The notes below the pieces were generated by a model. The model was not told the origin of the DNA. It saw nothing but the letters and a program-made list of their open reading frames with translations, and searched no databases. From the NCBI RefSeq assembly GCF_902459465.1, contig NC_047081.1, forward strand, positions 11,948,849 through 12,012,848: a stretch of 64,000 nt of DNA, read 5' to 3'. Origin of the DNA: Asterias rubens. Lineage: Eukaryota; Echinodermata; Asteroidea; Forcipulatida; Asteriidae. Below are positions 11,271-23,771 of the stretch, in pieces; positions within the stretch are counted from its first letter, which is position 1, and every line of letters starts with the position of its first letter. Position numbers and translations under genes: made by a program.

Positions 11271-13005
11271 GTAAATTTGCCAAAGGTTTTTTAAATGTAA
11301 TTTATTGACAGACGTGAATCTGTAATAAGTGTTTCTGATGTGTATAAAAAAGTGCCTAGTATGTTTTGAAACAACTTTTCTAATGATGATCTTATTTAAA
11401 CTAAAATAGTCACTTGAAGAAAATTTTCCAGAAATTTAAACGGTTGTTATAGTTAAATTTATCCTTTGAAGAAATTTTTAAATTCCTTAAACTGGGCCGT
11501 GCTTTCTAAGTGCCCTTGTAACAAAGTGTTTAAGTAAGTTTTGTTAAAACATTTTGATAAAGGTTTTGACATTTTTGATAAAGGTGCAAACATTTTATTG
11601 TGTAAAGCTAAACAGATTTTTTTACAAGAAAAGTTGGAAAAGAAACAGACTGGCTTTCTGATTTTTCTAGATGTCTGTCCATGTGTGTGTTTGGTTGTTG
11701 AGAAACATTTCCCCTATGCATGTATAAATGGTACCTCTCGTAAAACCATGGGTTATGCTTTTTGTGGGGGGGGGGGCGTGTCCAGAGAATAATGATACAA
11801 CTTAAAAAATTGATACTTTCTTTGAAGAAACTAGTCGGCAAGGGTCATTTCAACCGATACCAAATCGGTACCACATAATATGCAAATTCCTTAAAAAAAA
11901 AAAACTTCGATCAAAGTTTTATGAAAACAAATACATTGTGGGTAACGTTCAAAGAAAGAGCTTGACCTTGAACCCATGAATGAATGGATTACGGAACGTG
12001 TCTCGTCTATGGCATGCAGAAGTTGAATAAATTCACATGGGTTTATATTTATGGCGATTGGTGAGAGGGCAGTAAATTTTTAGTCAGAAACTCTAAACTA
12101 AGAGAAACCGTCCTTTTGGTTTTACTCGTAATACAATACATTGTACATTTATATTGCGCATAATGCAGGATCCTCTAACACATAACATAGTAAACAATGA
12201 CATGAAATATATGAAGCAAAACCACATACATGTGTTGTAACTACAAAAATAAAGATTCAAATAAATGAGTCTTTAAAACTCCAAAGAAATGCTTATTTAA
12301 AAGTCCCTTGAAAATCTGCTGAAGAGACTAGAGATTCAGTTTAGCGAATCTGAAGAGGTAAGTCGTTTCATAACAAAGGTGCAATAAAGTGGGGCATTGT
12401 TTGCCATTATACCAAAGAAAATCTGCAGGAAATCATAAAGAAAGAGGGAGAAAGAGAACCCAATTCTATAATCAAGTTTCGAAAAACTTTCTTGGTGATA
12501 GTGTGATATTTAGAGAGTGCCAACAAAGTTTCTTTATGAAACACTTGCAAGACATTAACTTTTGAAATTGTTTGTGTCGGTGGTGTGTGACAACTTGACA
12601 AGGCATACAAACAACTCCACAAACCGTGGGCATGTTGACTGTCTGTTGTGTAAATTAGAGATGACTTTCTTGTTACGTCAAAACATGGGCTCAATTGTTG
12701 GCATGGGTTTAGGCTTTTGATGGAGTTCTTACTTACACATCTTCAATAGTTTGTTTAAGCATGGAGCTATGCATCGATCACCTTTTATGTTTCCTTCTGA
12801 ATTTGTTGCTTTGGTGTGCCATACATGCACGACTCCCTTCCGGCCAGCCACACGGATATGCCAAAAAGCATCATGCATTCGTGTGCACGCTGTTCTGCGG
12901 CATGCGTCTGCCACACACACACACTAACGTACACACGACAATCGCGCCACCAAAGTAAACAACAAAGTTAGCAGTGCACCCTTGGACTCTATGCTTGGAC
13001 TTCGC
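11271..13005. other. Intergenic region before the MINPP1-type gene
   Basis: No exon is supported. There is a short hairpin near 11855-11875 (ACCGATACC/GGTACC-type halves), a fragment near 12125-12200 resembling dispersed 'tatattgcgcat' repeats, and CA-rich sequence at 12905-12935. Short open frames here lack splice sites and recognisable domains. Confidence 0.55.
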
Positions 13006-13043
13006 TGTTTACACATTCCTCCCTGTGTAAACACTCTTATTGG
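13006..13043. promoter_or_regulatory. Inverted pair of forkhead-like sites plus CCAAT box upstream of MINPP1-type gene
   Basis: TGTTTACACA and its exact reverse complement TGTGTAAACA are separated by eight bases, 126-153 bases before the ATG. Both halves contain the forkhead core TGTTTAC/GTAAACA. ATTGG (an inverted CCAAT box) follows at 13039. Position and symmetry suggest a promoter element; binding is inferred. Confidence 0.45.
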
Positions 13044-13158
13044 ACACCTTCATAATAATCGACACGAACAATCTCTAACTCGTCAGTTAGAGTGGAGTAG
13101 AGAAGTAAGCTCTGGACAATCTTAGACTTTAGAGAAAGAACAAGAACTTGTTGACAAG

Positions 13159-16100
13159 ATGAACGCCACAAGACCTTTACTTTCTGTCGCCGCTCTTCTA
13201 ATCTTCAGTTACTTGTGTAAAACAAGTGGAACACTGTTATTCAAAGACACCCTTGCTGATCAGAACCAAGTATTATCTCCTATTGATACCCCACTCTATG
13301 CCACTAAGACTGGATATGAGCTGTCGGTAGAAACTTTTGGATCGAAAAGTGAACGTGAATTGAACTGGTTTGACCTCGCAAGGACCACCGGAGCAGTCGT
13401 ACCAGAAGGCCTGGAAAATTGCGCACCTGACGGCGTCTATGTTGTCTACAGACACGGTACTCGCAATCCAGGTGATGGAGATGTGAGGGATGTGCACAGC
13501 ATACTCGAAAGGCTTCAGAACACAGAAATCAACCCAGAATTCTACTATCTTCGTGAATATCCTAAACTACCTGTGGCAAATGCTTCACAGCTTGTGGAAG
13601 CTGGTTGGCGAGAATTGAAGATGCTCGCCCACCGACTCTCAACGAAACGTTTTCCAGAATTATTCCCCGACAAAGATTTCGATTTTTCGCGCTACTCTTT
13701 CCAGTCGACAAATAAGAGTCGGACAATCGACAGTGCTCGTGGTTTCCTTGAAGGTCTTGTCGGTGAAAATCAGACCTGCACACCGGAATATTCTAAGGAC
13801 TCTTTCACAGTTGAGTGTTCTGAAAATGAAGGCCCAATCACTCCAACTTCAACCGTGATACCACACTCCCCAGTTGACAAAGATCCACTTCTGAGGTTTT
13901 ATGATGTCTTGGAGACGTGCACTGAAGCAGTGAATGGGGGAAAAACAGATTTGGAGCAAGACACTTTCAGCGATGGTCCAGAGGTTGGAGAAGTTTGGAC
14001 GAAGGTCAATCAGAAACTGGCTCCTCCAGGAGGGAAACCGTTTAATTTATCAAGAGGTGGTTGTTTTCACATTTAAGATTATCAAAACAAAGTATACAAC
14101 TTTTTAAATTTTAGAAGGTGACTAAACAAAGTTTAGAGGTAGAACTTTTTTGAAGTTGCCAAAGGAGAGGGGATGGAGGGGGTTAGTAGCATAGAATTGT
14201 ATTCCTCTCCTCCGGAATTATACTAGATAGATGTGAATAATTTGGTAGGACTCAACGAGACCTTGATCAGTGGTGAAGTATAAAGCCATTGGACCCTTTC
14301 GGTACAGAAAAAAAAAAAATCACAGATTTACAAATAATTTACAGGGTTTACAGAAGGTAATGGTGAAAGACTTCTCGGAAAAGTTTCCGTATGGCGCCAC
14401 CACTTTTTCATTCGATATGAAATAATATAGTATCTAATTTACCTCAATGAGATATCCTTTTTTTGTAAAAATGAGTGAAAAAGTGGTGGCGCCATACAGA
14501 AAGTTATCCGACTTCTCTTGAAATATTAGTCCATGAAATGCTTTACTTTTTGAGAAAACGGTAAAACAATATAAATTCTCGTTAACGAGAATTACGGATT
14601 TGTTATAAACACATGTCATGACACGGCGAAACGCGCGAAAACAAGAGCGGGTTTTCCCGTTATTTTATCCCGACTCCGATGTCCGATTGAGCCTAAATTT
14701 CCACAGGAGTGTTATTTTATATATAAGTTGTGATACACGAAGTGTGGGACTTGGACAATACTGTTTACCGAAAGTGTATAATGGCTTTAAGTGGTGGTGG
14801 AACTTGTGATTTTAAATTAAAAAGAAAATTTGAGTGTTAATTTTTGTTGAGGTCTCATCATTAATTCAAAGGCAACTAGGTCTAGGTCGTGATGATTTCT
14901 CAGAGGCAAAACAATTTGCTGGTATGGATTTGTACAAATACTGGTAGACCTATAAGCTGAGAAAATCATCTGAAACTGGAAACCAATTAAAAAGTAATTT
15001 GTTTAGTTTAATAATTGCCTATAGACATCACCCTGTTTAATGAGGTGTGACATTGTTTATGATCATCTCAATGGATAATGCAAATTATCTCGTGCTTGTA
15101 AAAATAACACATCTGAAAACCACTAGTCATAAACAAAATACACAATGTATGTACCAAAACAATGCTCGTTTTAAAATTGCGGTCTTGCTTCATACCATCT
15201 ACTAAGTTAAGTCAAATTTTAGGAAATTTGGTTTTCATTGAAATGGTGGGAATGGGGGGGGGGAGGGGTATTAAAAGGAATTGTGTTTGCAGGAGTAGGC
15301 CTAAAGTTTGGTGGGAATGAAAATTCCAGTATCAATGTTAGTGAATTCATCTGAACTTCCCAGTAAAGTGACAACCACAAAAATGATGGAAGTGAGTTTT
15401 GTTTGTTGTAACATTTTGAAATTCTGTTCTTTGCAGCGGAGGTCATTTTGCTATCTGAGATGTGTGGTTTTGATCTAGCCATGCACAACGATTCCAACAC
15501 ATGGTGTAAGCTGTTTGAACAACAAGATCTTTATGCACCTGAGTACCATTCAGAGTTGAAGAATTACTGGAACAAGGCGTATGGGTTTTCAATCAACTAC
15601 AGAATCAGCTGTGAGCTAGCCTTAGATGCTATCAACTACTTAGAGAAGAGAGTTACCATGCCAACCAGGTAAGAGAAACTACAGTTTGGGAGTAACTTGG
15701 CTGCCCCAACTGGTTTACTGGGGTACACTATTGCAGGCCTGTATGCTTCGTTTTTGAAAGGGCAAGGGCATCAAGGCATTTTTTCTTTGGTAAAGGGCAC
15801 CCTATGAGGAAGTTGTAAAATTCTACTGAGCATTTCAAGGGCACCAAGGCAATGACCGAAGGGCAAGGAGGCAATTGTCCTCATCGCCTCTGTGATTGGA
15901 CCTTCATGGTCTCAGTCTTGGTCGCAACCGACTTGTCTCGGTTTGGTCTTGGTTCTCGGAGCTTCAGGTCTCAGTCTTGGTCTTATCTTGGACTATTGGA
16001 TCTTGACTACTAGCCACACAGGTAGCCTCTATTTTTGCATAAAAGTTGTGATCCAGCCTCGGCATTCAGCTCATTTGGAATTGGCCTAAATGTTTACCAT

Positions 16101-17895
16101 ATCAAACTATAGTACTAACTAGTACAGATACTGGTACTACATTTAGAACCAGTATGTGTCGTACCTTTTTGTATATTGCTCCATGCTGGCACATGGTAAA
16201 GATGCCAGCCATCTGACTTGTGAATTTTTAATCGGGGAATTTCTGGCTCAGGATTTTCAAAGCAAAGCCTCTGGGTCGAAGGACTAATGTTCAATTTTTC
16301 AATGATTAATTACAAATAGAAACTGAAATAACAACCAAAGTTGACGTTCAAAGGTGAACAACATTTGTTGGTTGCCATAGGTGTGTGTGTACACATGTAT
16401 GTGTGTACGAAGTGCACCTCATAAGTTTTTATAGCAGGTCAATTTCAGAAGCTGAGTGGTTATTGTATTCTTGAACTCCGAGAGATCCATTGAAATGCTC
16501 CAGTCTATCTATGATAAAGATCAACACACACCCAAATCCACTTTATGATAACTAAACAGTCAAACTGTATATGTAAGAGTGCCTTTGAACCACTTTGGTT
16601 GATTTTGGCGATATATTAATTCCCTCTGATTGATTGAGTGATTGATCAAACATTTGGGCTGTATGTAGTATTAAAACCTTGATCTTGATAAAACTCTATG
16701 GCAACGGGTTTAGATCCCTTAAAAACATAGTTACGGTACAACAAAACCTAAAGATGGCACGGCCACACAATCTACCGACTGGCAAAGAAGACTCTTGAGA
16801 GCACTATTTTGCAACCCCCCTTTTTTTTGAGGGGTCGCCATTTGCAATATAACAAGAATCAATAAATTTGGAGGTGCACAAAAATTTCAAATAGTTTGTT
16901 GGTTTATAATTTATAGTCATCTTTAAAGATAAAGTGTTTGCCTAGGGTTACCGAAATCATTTAGGGGAAATGACTAAGTGATATTTGCAATCACAATGGT
17001 AGGGTGGGGAGTGGATACTTTGGCAACATCCAAACACACATCATGACACACAACCTTATATTCAAGAAGCTAGGAAAAAAACAAACCTGGCTGTTAACCA
17101 AAATGAATCAAGACAAGCATTTTATTTATGAGGGGGGAGGAGGGAGGGAATTGAGTGGTGAGGGGGGGGGGGTGGCAGAACACCCCTTGCTGTTTGCTTT
17201 CTGAGTCTCCCTCTATTCATGTATTTCCACTTCACTGCTTATGTTTAGATACACTTCAAATAATAACCGTTGATGTTGTGTTGTCATTTAGCCTACAAGA
17301 AAGACTGTGCTAGGGTTGTAATGTCAGGCCATTGCATTTATACCATAGGTCGTTTCAGTTGGTATTGGTAAGCTGTTTGCAATCAGCTAACTATATTTTC
17401 TAATGAAAAATAATTGTTTCATATTTTTTTAATCACAGCACTCCTCTTGGGAACTTCAAATTTGGCCACTCCGAGACCATTGTCCCTCTGGTCACCCTGA
17501 TGGGTCTCTTCAATGATCCCATTGCTCTCTTATCATCTAACTTTGACGAACACATCAACCGGGTATTCCGAGCAGGAAACATGTCTCCCTTCGCAGGCAA
17601 TGTCGCTTTTGCGTTATACCGATGCAATGGAAGTTCCGATACTGTTCATAGGGTGCAAGTTCTTTTAAATGAAAGACCAGTCAAGCTCGATTTCTGCACA
17701 GGTCAGTTTTGTAGCTTGGAGGAGTTTAAAGGGGGCATCGAGCGGGCCATCGGGACATGCGATTTTAAAGAGGAGTGCGCTGCTGCTTTGGATGATGGCC
17801 AGAAAAACAACGGCAATATCAACTTTTCTGCCTGTCTGCAGTTTCTTTTAGCATACGTGGCGTTAGTTGGGATTTCTGTCATCAGAGCGTCTTGA
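13159..17895 (+). CDS. MINPP1: Multiple inositol polyphosphate phosphatase (MINPP1-type histidine acid phosphatase)
   Basis: Three exons splice in phase: 13159-14056, 15437-15668, 17439-17895. They total 1587 nt, or 528 aa. A signal peptide covers about residues 1-24 (hydrophobic LLSVAALLIFSYL). The phosphohistidine motif RHGTR is at 98-102, with His99 the expected nucleophile. TNKSRTIDSARGFLEGL follows in the first exon. The C-terminal catalytic motif is GHSETIVPL, with H387-S388-E389 in the position of the HAE motif of this branch. The family removes phosphates from InsP6/InsP5 and can act on 2,3-bisphosphoglycerate, in the ER/secretory pathway or at the cell surface. The end (FLLAYVALVGISVIRAS) is a short hydrophobic tail like a GPI-anchor signal, rather than the SDEL-type ER-retention end of human MINPP1. 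Intron 1 carries a foldback element and intron 2 carries dispersed repeats. A strong forkhead-like inverted site lies upstream. Confidence 0.95.
14385..14503. repeat. Foldback element with ~30-bp inverted arms in MINPP1 intron 1
   Basis: The left arm contains GGCGCCACCACTTTTTCAT and the right arm contains GAAAAAGTGGTGGCGCC, its near-exact inverse, separated by about 55 bases of AT-rich sequence. This is typical of a short MITE or foldback element. No coding content. Confidence 0.75.
15735..15885. repeat. Dispersed 'gggcaccaaggcaa' repeat fragment
   Basis: MINPP1 intron 2 contains repeated GGGCAAGG and GGGCACCAAGGC blocks. Related sequence occurs near 52780-52880 and, in the other orientation, near 60285-60375 (TTGGTGCCCTT) and 49490-49540. 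This indicates an old interspersed family. No boundaries or coding capacity are evident. Confidence 0.5.
17285..17400. mobile_element. Dispersed repeat ('gaaagactctgctagggt' family), copy 1
   Basis: The segment shares GCATTTATACCATAGGTC and the motif GACTNTGCTAGGGTT with 41222-41340. Shorter related pieces are at 46335-46415 (inverted) and in the 28775-28980 duplication. It lies just upstream of the last MINPP1 exon. The element class is unknown. Confidence 0.55.
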
Positions 17896-18185
17896 TAAGG
17901 AGGAGTGTAATAATCCAAGTGCTTCTCCATTGGCCAGTCATTTTAAAATTATTTTAAATTGTGAAAAATATCCGACATGGGCTATGAAAGCATCTCTTAA
18001 GCTGCAGGCATCATTAGTTTAGAGTGTGAATTAAAACACTTACAAGAAATCAAATGTTGTCTTCTTGTGACATTTTCTCTTTGCTAAAACAGAACTTAAG
18101 CTATGTATGAAGGATAAATACAGGATTTGTAACAATTGAAACCAAAACTTTTGTTTCAAAAGAGCGATTTGAAAGCTCAGAAAAA

Positions 18186-18191
18186 AATAAA
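18186..18191 (+). terminator. Candidate polyadenylation signal AATAAA (MINPP1-type gene)
   Basis: Canonical hexamer about 290 bases after the stop codon. A second one is at 18611-18616. Confidence 0.5.
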
Positions 18192-19586
18192 TTGATTCTG
18201 CTCACCAAAGAGTTTAATTTATATTTCATCGTGCAAGGATGAGGAAGAAATGAGAATTGATTACTTTCGTTCAGTTTCAGCGATTCACAATATTCATAAT
18301 TCTTTTTATCTCAAGGGAGACCTAATCGTTTTTTTGTCAACATTTTATTTTTTACATAACGTAGAACTTTCTAGACATACATAGTAGATGTAACTATTAT
18401 ATTAAAAAATTCTAAATACTAATCAAAGTTCATTTTATTTTGTTGCCAAATATATTTTATGATAATTAATAAGGAATGAATTTCGCTTTTACAAAGTATT
18501 TTTTGTAAAATTAATATTTGATATTTGATTTTTTACAAATTTTATTATGTTAATTCGTGATGTACATTATCAGCCTTCGAGCTGTTTTTTTTTTTTCAAA
18601 TTTGACTTTAAATAAACATTTTCAATCAATCAATCAATCAATTTTGAAATTAAAATGTCTGGTGGTACATTGAAGTGAACAATGTATTCATTGTCTTTAG
18701 AGCCTTCATACATCCTTTACATTACAACAGGTGGTCAGGGCTCGCATCATTATTTTACGAAGCAGTACACTTTCACTGGCACTCAACTCGTATCTCCCCA
18801 ACGACATGGTTTTCCATATAGTAAGCTGTCAACACCTACATCGTACGTACAGAAAAACCTGTAGTGAACCGGCATACATTAATTGTGTCATTATTAATGG
18901 CATGAAATGGGCAATAAACAAAACATCTGTGTCATACTACGTATTCTTGCCAACAGCAGACCTTGAAAGACCTTTACATTTCCCATAGAAGTGTCCTTCA
19001 AAGAAACACGAGAAAAAACCTCATTGTCGATGAGTGGTCTCTCGCTTATGAACTTGCAGTCCATTCCTGATGTCAAGCATGACTGAATTAATTATTTTAG
19101 ATTTAGTATAAAATTGCATGAATTTGTGTTGTGTGTGCTAAAATCATTCAAGCGTGTTATAGATTCATTATTTGTTCATTCAAAATGTATCAAAGGCCAT
19201 AATTTTTGTGTAAGTAGAATAGTATACTCATCTGTTAGAATATTGAAGTAGAGTAGGAAGTTGCATGTTGCCAGATATTATAAACAATGTTAACATTTTT
19301 GCCAGAAAAAAAAAAAAAGTTTTTAAAAGTATTTTTATTATATTGATTTGATTATCGCTGTGCCTTGATTATGATGCAAAGATAAAAATATATCAGCCAT
19401 GTAAATTACTTCAAAATGTGCGTTCTTTCGTAACTCATTTCTGTTGACAGGTAAAGTATTTTTTAAAAGGGTTGTGATTGAAGACTCCACATGTCATGGG
19501 TCACACCTTCACAAACTTTGCTGTGAAGGGGACAAAACAAATACTCCTGAAATAAGAAACAAACCACAAACATTCCTTTTGCTAAT

Positions 19587-19592
19587 TTTATT
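19587..19592 (-). terminator. Candidate reverse-strand polyadenylation signal
   Basis: TTTATT on the plus strand is AATAAA on the minus strand; another lies at 19820-19825. Either could serve a long FAM13 3' UTR, but 6 kb from the stop codon is far, and nearer non-canonical signals such as ATTAAA at 25225-25230 also exist. Confidence 0.25.
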
Positions 19593-20250
19593 GAAAAATA
19601 GACAATTGCAAAATTGCTTTCTTTTTGTTCACTTTTATCAACATAAAGTATAACCAGTGGTATAACACAATCAGAACAGTCAAGGAACTTGTAATAATCA
19701 ATGCATCGCAAAACTACAACAAACATTTTCTTTAGTTCACGTCAACTTTACAAACATTTTTTTGGGTACTGTACAGGAGCGTATTACATTACCAGCCACT
19801 TATTCACACTCATCAAATATTTATTTACATTTTTTTTAACTTCTTGACATAAATACAAATCTACAATGCACTTTACCCAAAATCAACTTATTTCTTTGAA
19901 TGTTCTAGTTTTCTAGTCACATTTTTTTAAAACAGTACTTGTGTTTGACAGACAGCTGCCTACATCAATCTCTGATGTGCCGTGCCAAAGCCATCAGTTT
20001 TCAGCCCAAACTCTGGTCTATTGACCCAATTCACTTGACAACGTCATACCAATAGTCTTGGTTGCGCTATTTTGGGAGTCGATGTCCCCCTGTGTAACAC
20101 GCAGTGTATAGCACATTATTTGGTCAAAGGCTGGGTTTACAAGCTTACCATGATATTGTTTGTGATACAGATAATAGCTCATTGATAACAAACCTTCATA
20201 TTGCAAACCCCTTAAAAACTGAAAACACAATTTGACTCCCAAAATGGCAA

Positions 20251-21532
20251 GCATGGTATACAGTCTCTGTATGTGACACTGGTGTCATCATACCTGATAC
20301 ACATACAAAAGCAGAGAGAGAGAGTGTGTAAGACATCTCAGCACATCTCTCAAGAAGCATGGTATACAGTCTCTGTATGTGACACTGGTGTCATCATACC
20401 TGATACACATACAAAAGCAGAGAGAGAGAGTGTGTAAGACATATCAGCACATCTCTCAAGAAGCATGGTATACAGTCTCTGTATGTGACACTGGTGTCAT
20501 CATACCTGATACACATACAAAAGCAGAGAGAGAGAGTGTGTAAGACATATCAGCACATCTCTCAAGAAGCATGGTATACAGTCTCTGTATGTGACACTGG
20601 TGTCATCATACCTGATACACATACAAAAGCAGAGAGAGAGAGAGTGTGTAAGACATCTCAGCACATCTCTCAAGAAGCATGGTATACAGTCTCTGTATGT
20701 GACACTGGTGTCATCATACCTGATACACATACAAAAGCAGAGAGAGAGAGTGTGTAAGACATATCAGCACATCTCTCAAGAAGCATGGTATACAGTCTCT
20801 GTATGTGACACTGGTGTCATCATACCTGATACACATACAAAAGCAGAGAGAGAGAGAGTGTGTAAGACATCTCAGCACATCTCTCAAGAAGCATGGTATA
20901 CAGTCTCTGTATGTGACACTGGTGTCATCATACCTGATACACATACAAAAGCAGAGAGAGAGAGTGTGTAAGACATATCAGCACATCTCTCAAGAAGCAT
21001 GGTATACAGTCTCTGTATGTGACACTGGTGTCATCATACCTGATACACATACAAAAGCAGAGAGAGAGAGTGTGTAAGACATCTCAGCACATCTCTCAAG
21101 AAGCATGGTATACAGTCTCTGTATGTGACACTGGTGTCATCATACCTGATACACATACAAAAGCAGAGAGAGAGAGAGTGTGTAAGACATCTCAGCACAT
21201 CTCTCAAGAAGCATGGTATACAGTCTCTGTATGTGACACTGGTGTCATCATACCTGATACACATACAAAAGCAGAGAGAGAGAGTGTGTAAGACATCTCA
21301 GCACATCTCTCAAGAAGCATGGTATACAGTCTCTGTATGTGACACTGGTGTCATCATACCTGATACACATACAAAAGCAGAGAGAGAGAGTGTGTAAGAC
21401 ATATCAGCACATCTCTCAAGAAGCATGGTATACAGTCTCTGTATGTGACACTGGTGTCATCATACCTGGTACACATACAAAAGCAGAGAGAGAGAGTGTG
21501 TAAGACATATCAGCACATCTCTCAAGACATCT
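20251..21532. repeat. 106/108-bp minisatellite, 12 copies
   Basis: Units begin GCATGGTATACAGTCTCTG at 20251, 20357, 20463, 20569, 20677, 20783, 20891, 20997, 21103, 21211, 21317 and 21423. Each unit holds an internal (AG)n run: units 4, 6 and 9 are 108 bp because of one extra AG. Units also differ as ACATCTCAG or ACATATCAG. Units 4-5 and 6-7 repeat as a 214-bp dimer. Near identity points to recent amplification. Frames opened on both strands are by-products. Confidence 0.95.
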
Positions 21533-22009
21533 CAGCATCACATTGATATCGAGGCCTACATGTCGGTTATCATCCTTTCACTATTTCCGAGGAAGTGCCT
21601 GATTTTGGCACTAGTCATCACAATTAAACAAACACAATAATTGGTCTCCTCTATAAACATTTCCCCGATAAACACAAACACAAACAATGGCGTCACAACA
21701 GTTCTTGATTATTTATAAAACAGTTATTTGTTTATACATTTTAGAATGATATCTGTGGCAGTGTTTCGGTAAACAGGCACATCCTCAAACATCAATGGAT
21801 TAGGCACTGGACAGAATAAACATGAAACAGGCCCAATTTGTAAAGCTGTTAAGCAGAAATGACTGCTTACCAAACTTTATTGCTAAGCAACAAATGAGTG
21901 GGGCACAAGTTGCAACAATGTAAACTTAAATAGGAATGTTTTTGTACTGAATCAGCATGGCCCATTATCTTGTTGTCCTGGTTGTAATCATTCCAAAGTC
22001 ATGTGTGCA

Positions 22010-22085
22010 TAACATATGTTGGGATTCGAACCCACAACCCTTTCAATTCGAGAGCAAATATCTAACCAATAGACCACATAGATTT
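22010..22085 (-). mobile_element. tRNA-derived SINE head, minus orientation
   Basis: On the minus strand TGGTCTATTGGTTAGA (A-box region) is followed by GGGTTCGAATCCC (a perfect B box) at about the spacing of a tRNA gene. It lacks a clean acceptor stem, so it is a SINE head rather than a functional tRNA gene. A related copy is at 53490-53640. Confidence 0.65.
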
Positions 22086-22699
22086 CATAAAAGCTAGAGT
22101 GAATAATGTAATTTAGGAGCAGGTACCTCAGGGGTTTTACAGATTAAAATTGCATTGGGTAGAAAGAATATTATTTGTTTTTAACCATACACCAAAGCAC
22201 TGTATACTCGGTACTTTCCAGAGTCCTGCGTTTGTCACCACATCACAAAATTTAATTTCAATCGGTTATCACTACACGCTGCAGAAAATTAACCTTAAAT
22301 TTTCTAGTTAAATTAAGTACAAATTTAAATGTTGAAAATCTCTTTCAACACATAGTATCATTAAATAACTTTTCTTTAAAGTTATTAAAGCAATTATGTA
22401 AACACGAAGGTTCCAATACAAAGCCGTTACACTTTTATCTACTTTCTTTCACAATTGATTGTACTGATATAGAAATTTCTTCCATCAATATACATCGTAC
22501 AAAGTACTTGTTTTTATCAAAAAGCACTCTTTGATAACCTTCTTCAATAATTTCAGTTTCATTTCTTTATATTTGTCAAGGGTCCCTCTTTTAATTTCTT
22601 TGGCAGTGACAGATTCATTGTTCATCCTTATTATCCTTCAATCTCATTCAAATAAATGTTAGTTCAATCTGATACGAAACAACAGATTTTAGCTTTCCG

Positions 22700-22872
22700 C
22701 AAGCTTTTTAACATGCTGAGCTTATAGCTCTTAGACTCTCTCTAAAGCTTCAAGGAGCTTATAGCTCTTAGACTCTCTCTAAAGCTTCAAGAAAGCTTCA
22801 GGTGCAAGCTTTTTAACATGCTGAGCTTATAGCTCTTAGACTCTCTCTAAAGCTTCAAGAAAGCTTCAGCTT
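22700..22872. repeat. Imperfect local repeats around AGCTTATAGCTCTTAGACTC
   Basis: The block containing GAGCTTATAGCTCTTAGACT plus CTCTCTAAAGCTTCAAG occurs three times. Two copies are preceded by AGCTTTTTAACATGCT. The pattern is a small tandem or segmental expansion without coding potential. Confidence 0.8.
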
Positions 22873-23771
22873 CACAGTTCCTCCATGAATTTAGGCTCAG
22901 ACTCCAAGATAACTCTGATTGACTCTGATGTAGACAGTTTTTTCCTTATGGTAGTAAACAACAAATTAAAGGGAAAACAACAACAAACAACTCGCATCAT
23001 TAATTAAACAGAACTCAATCTGCTAAAATCCAACAAAACAAGTACATGGTTTTAATGAATTGGAAGAAATAACAGAAACCTGGCAAGAGTTAACCAACAG
23101 AGGGGGTACTTTCATATTAGAATTTTGGGAATGCACGCATCACACAGGACGAGTACTATTCCCAATAATGCGCATCTGTATTATAATCCCACGTTACTTG
23201 GAAATAAGAAGCCCAGCCTAACAACAATATTTACAAATCAATATCTTCTTGGTATAACACCAATTTTGTTTCTCATCTCCCAAATCTTAAATCAGTAAAC
23301 TTTTTTTCTGTACACAAATAAATAAGATTCATAATCAAACTTAGTATCATTCTGAAAAGAAAAAAATAGTGCATAAAAGGCACAAGATGGGATAAACATG
23401 AACCAACTCATAACCCCAAATAGTTAATCCATTTCACCTCCGCTCTGGTGGCTTTAAAAAAAGCATTCAACAATGCGTATTGTCTTAAACCAGTAGCTAT
23501 TGACTCAACAAATCTAAGCATCCATTAATGCACTCAGTTGATCCACTTGGCTAATCCTCTCGGCTAATCCAGAGTAAATGTAGTTGTATTCTATTAATAG
23601 GTGGTGATGTTTTTTATCTTCTAAATCTTTGAGATAGCTAAAGCCTAGGTGCTTTGTAGTAACATGTCTCAAGGTGGGATTCTAGTGATATGACTTAGAT
23701 ACCCCTATGTTCCAACAACCCTATTATTTTCAGATATACCCCTTCTTGAATTACACACTAGGGCCAAAGCT

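Noticed and set aside
20251..21532. CRISPR-like array of regular repeats
   Set aside because: The units are continuous with no unique spacers, and the surroundings are eukaryotic introns and UTRs. It is a minisatellite.
22010..22085. Functional tRNA gene on the minus strand
   Set aside because: The B box is perfect, but the acceptor stem and 3' end do not pair. The sequence fits a SINE head like the one at 53490-53640.
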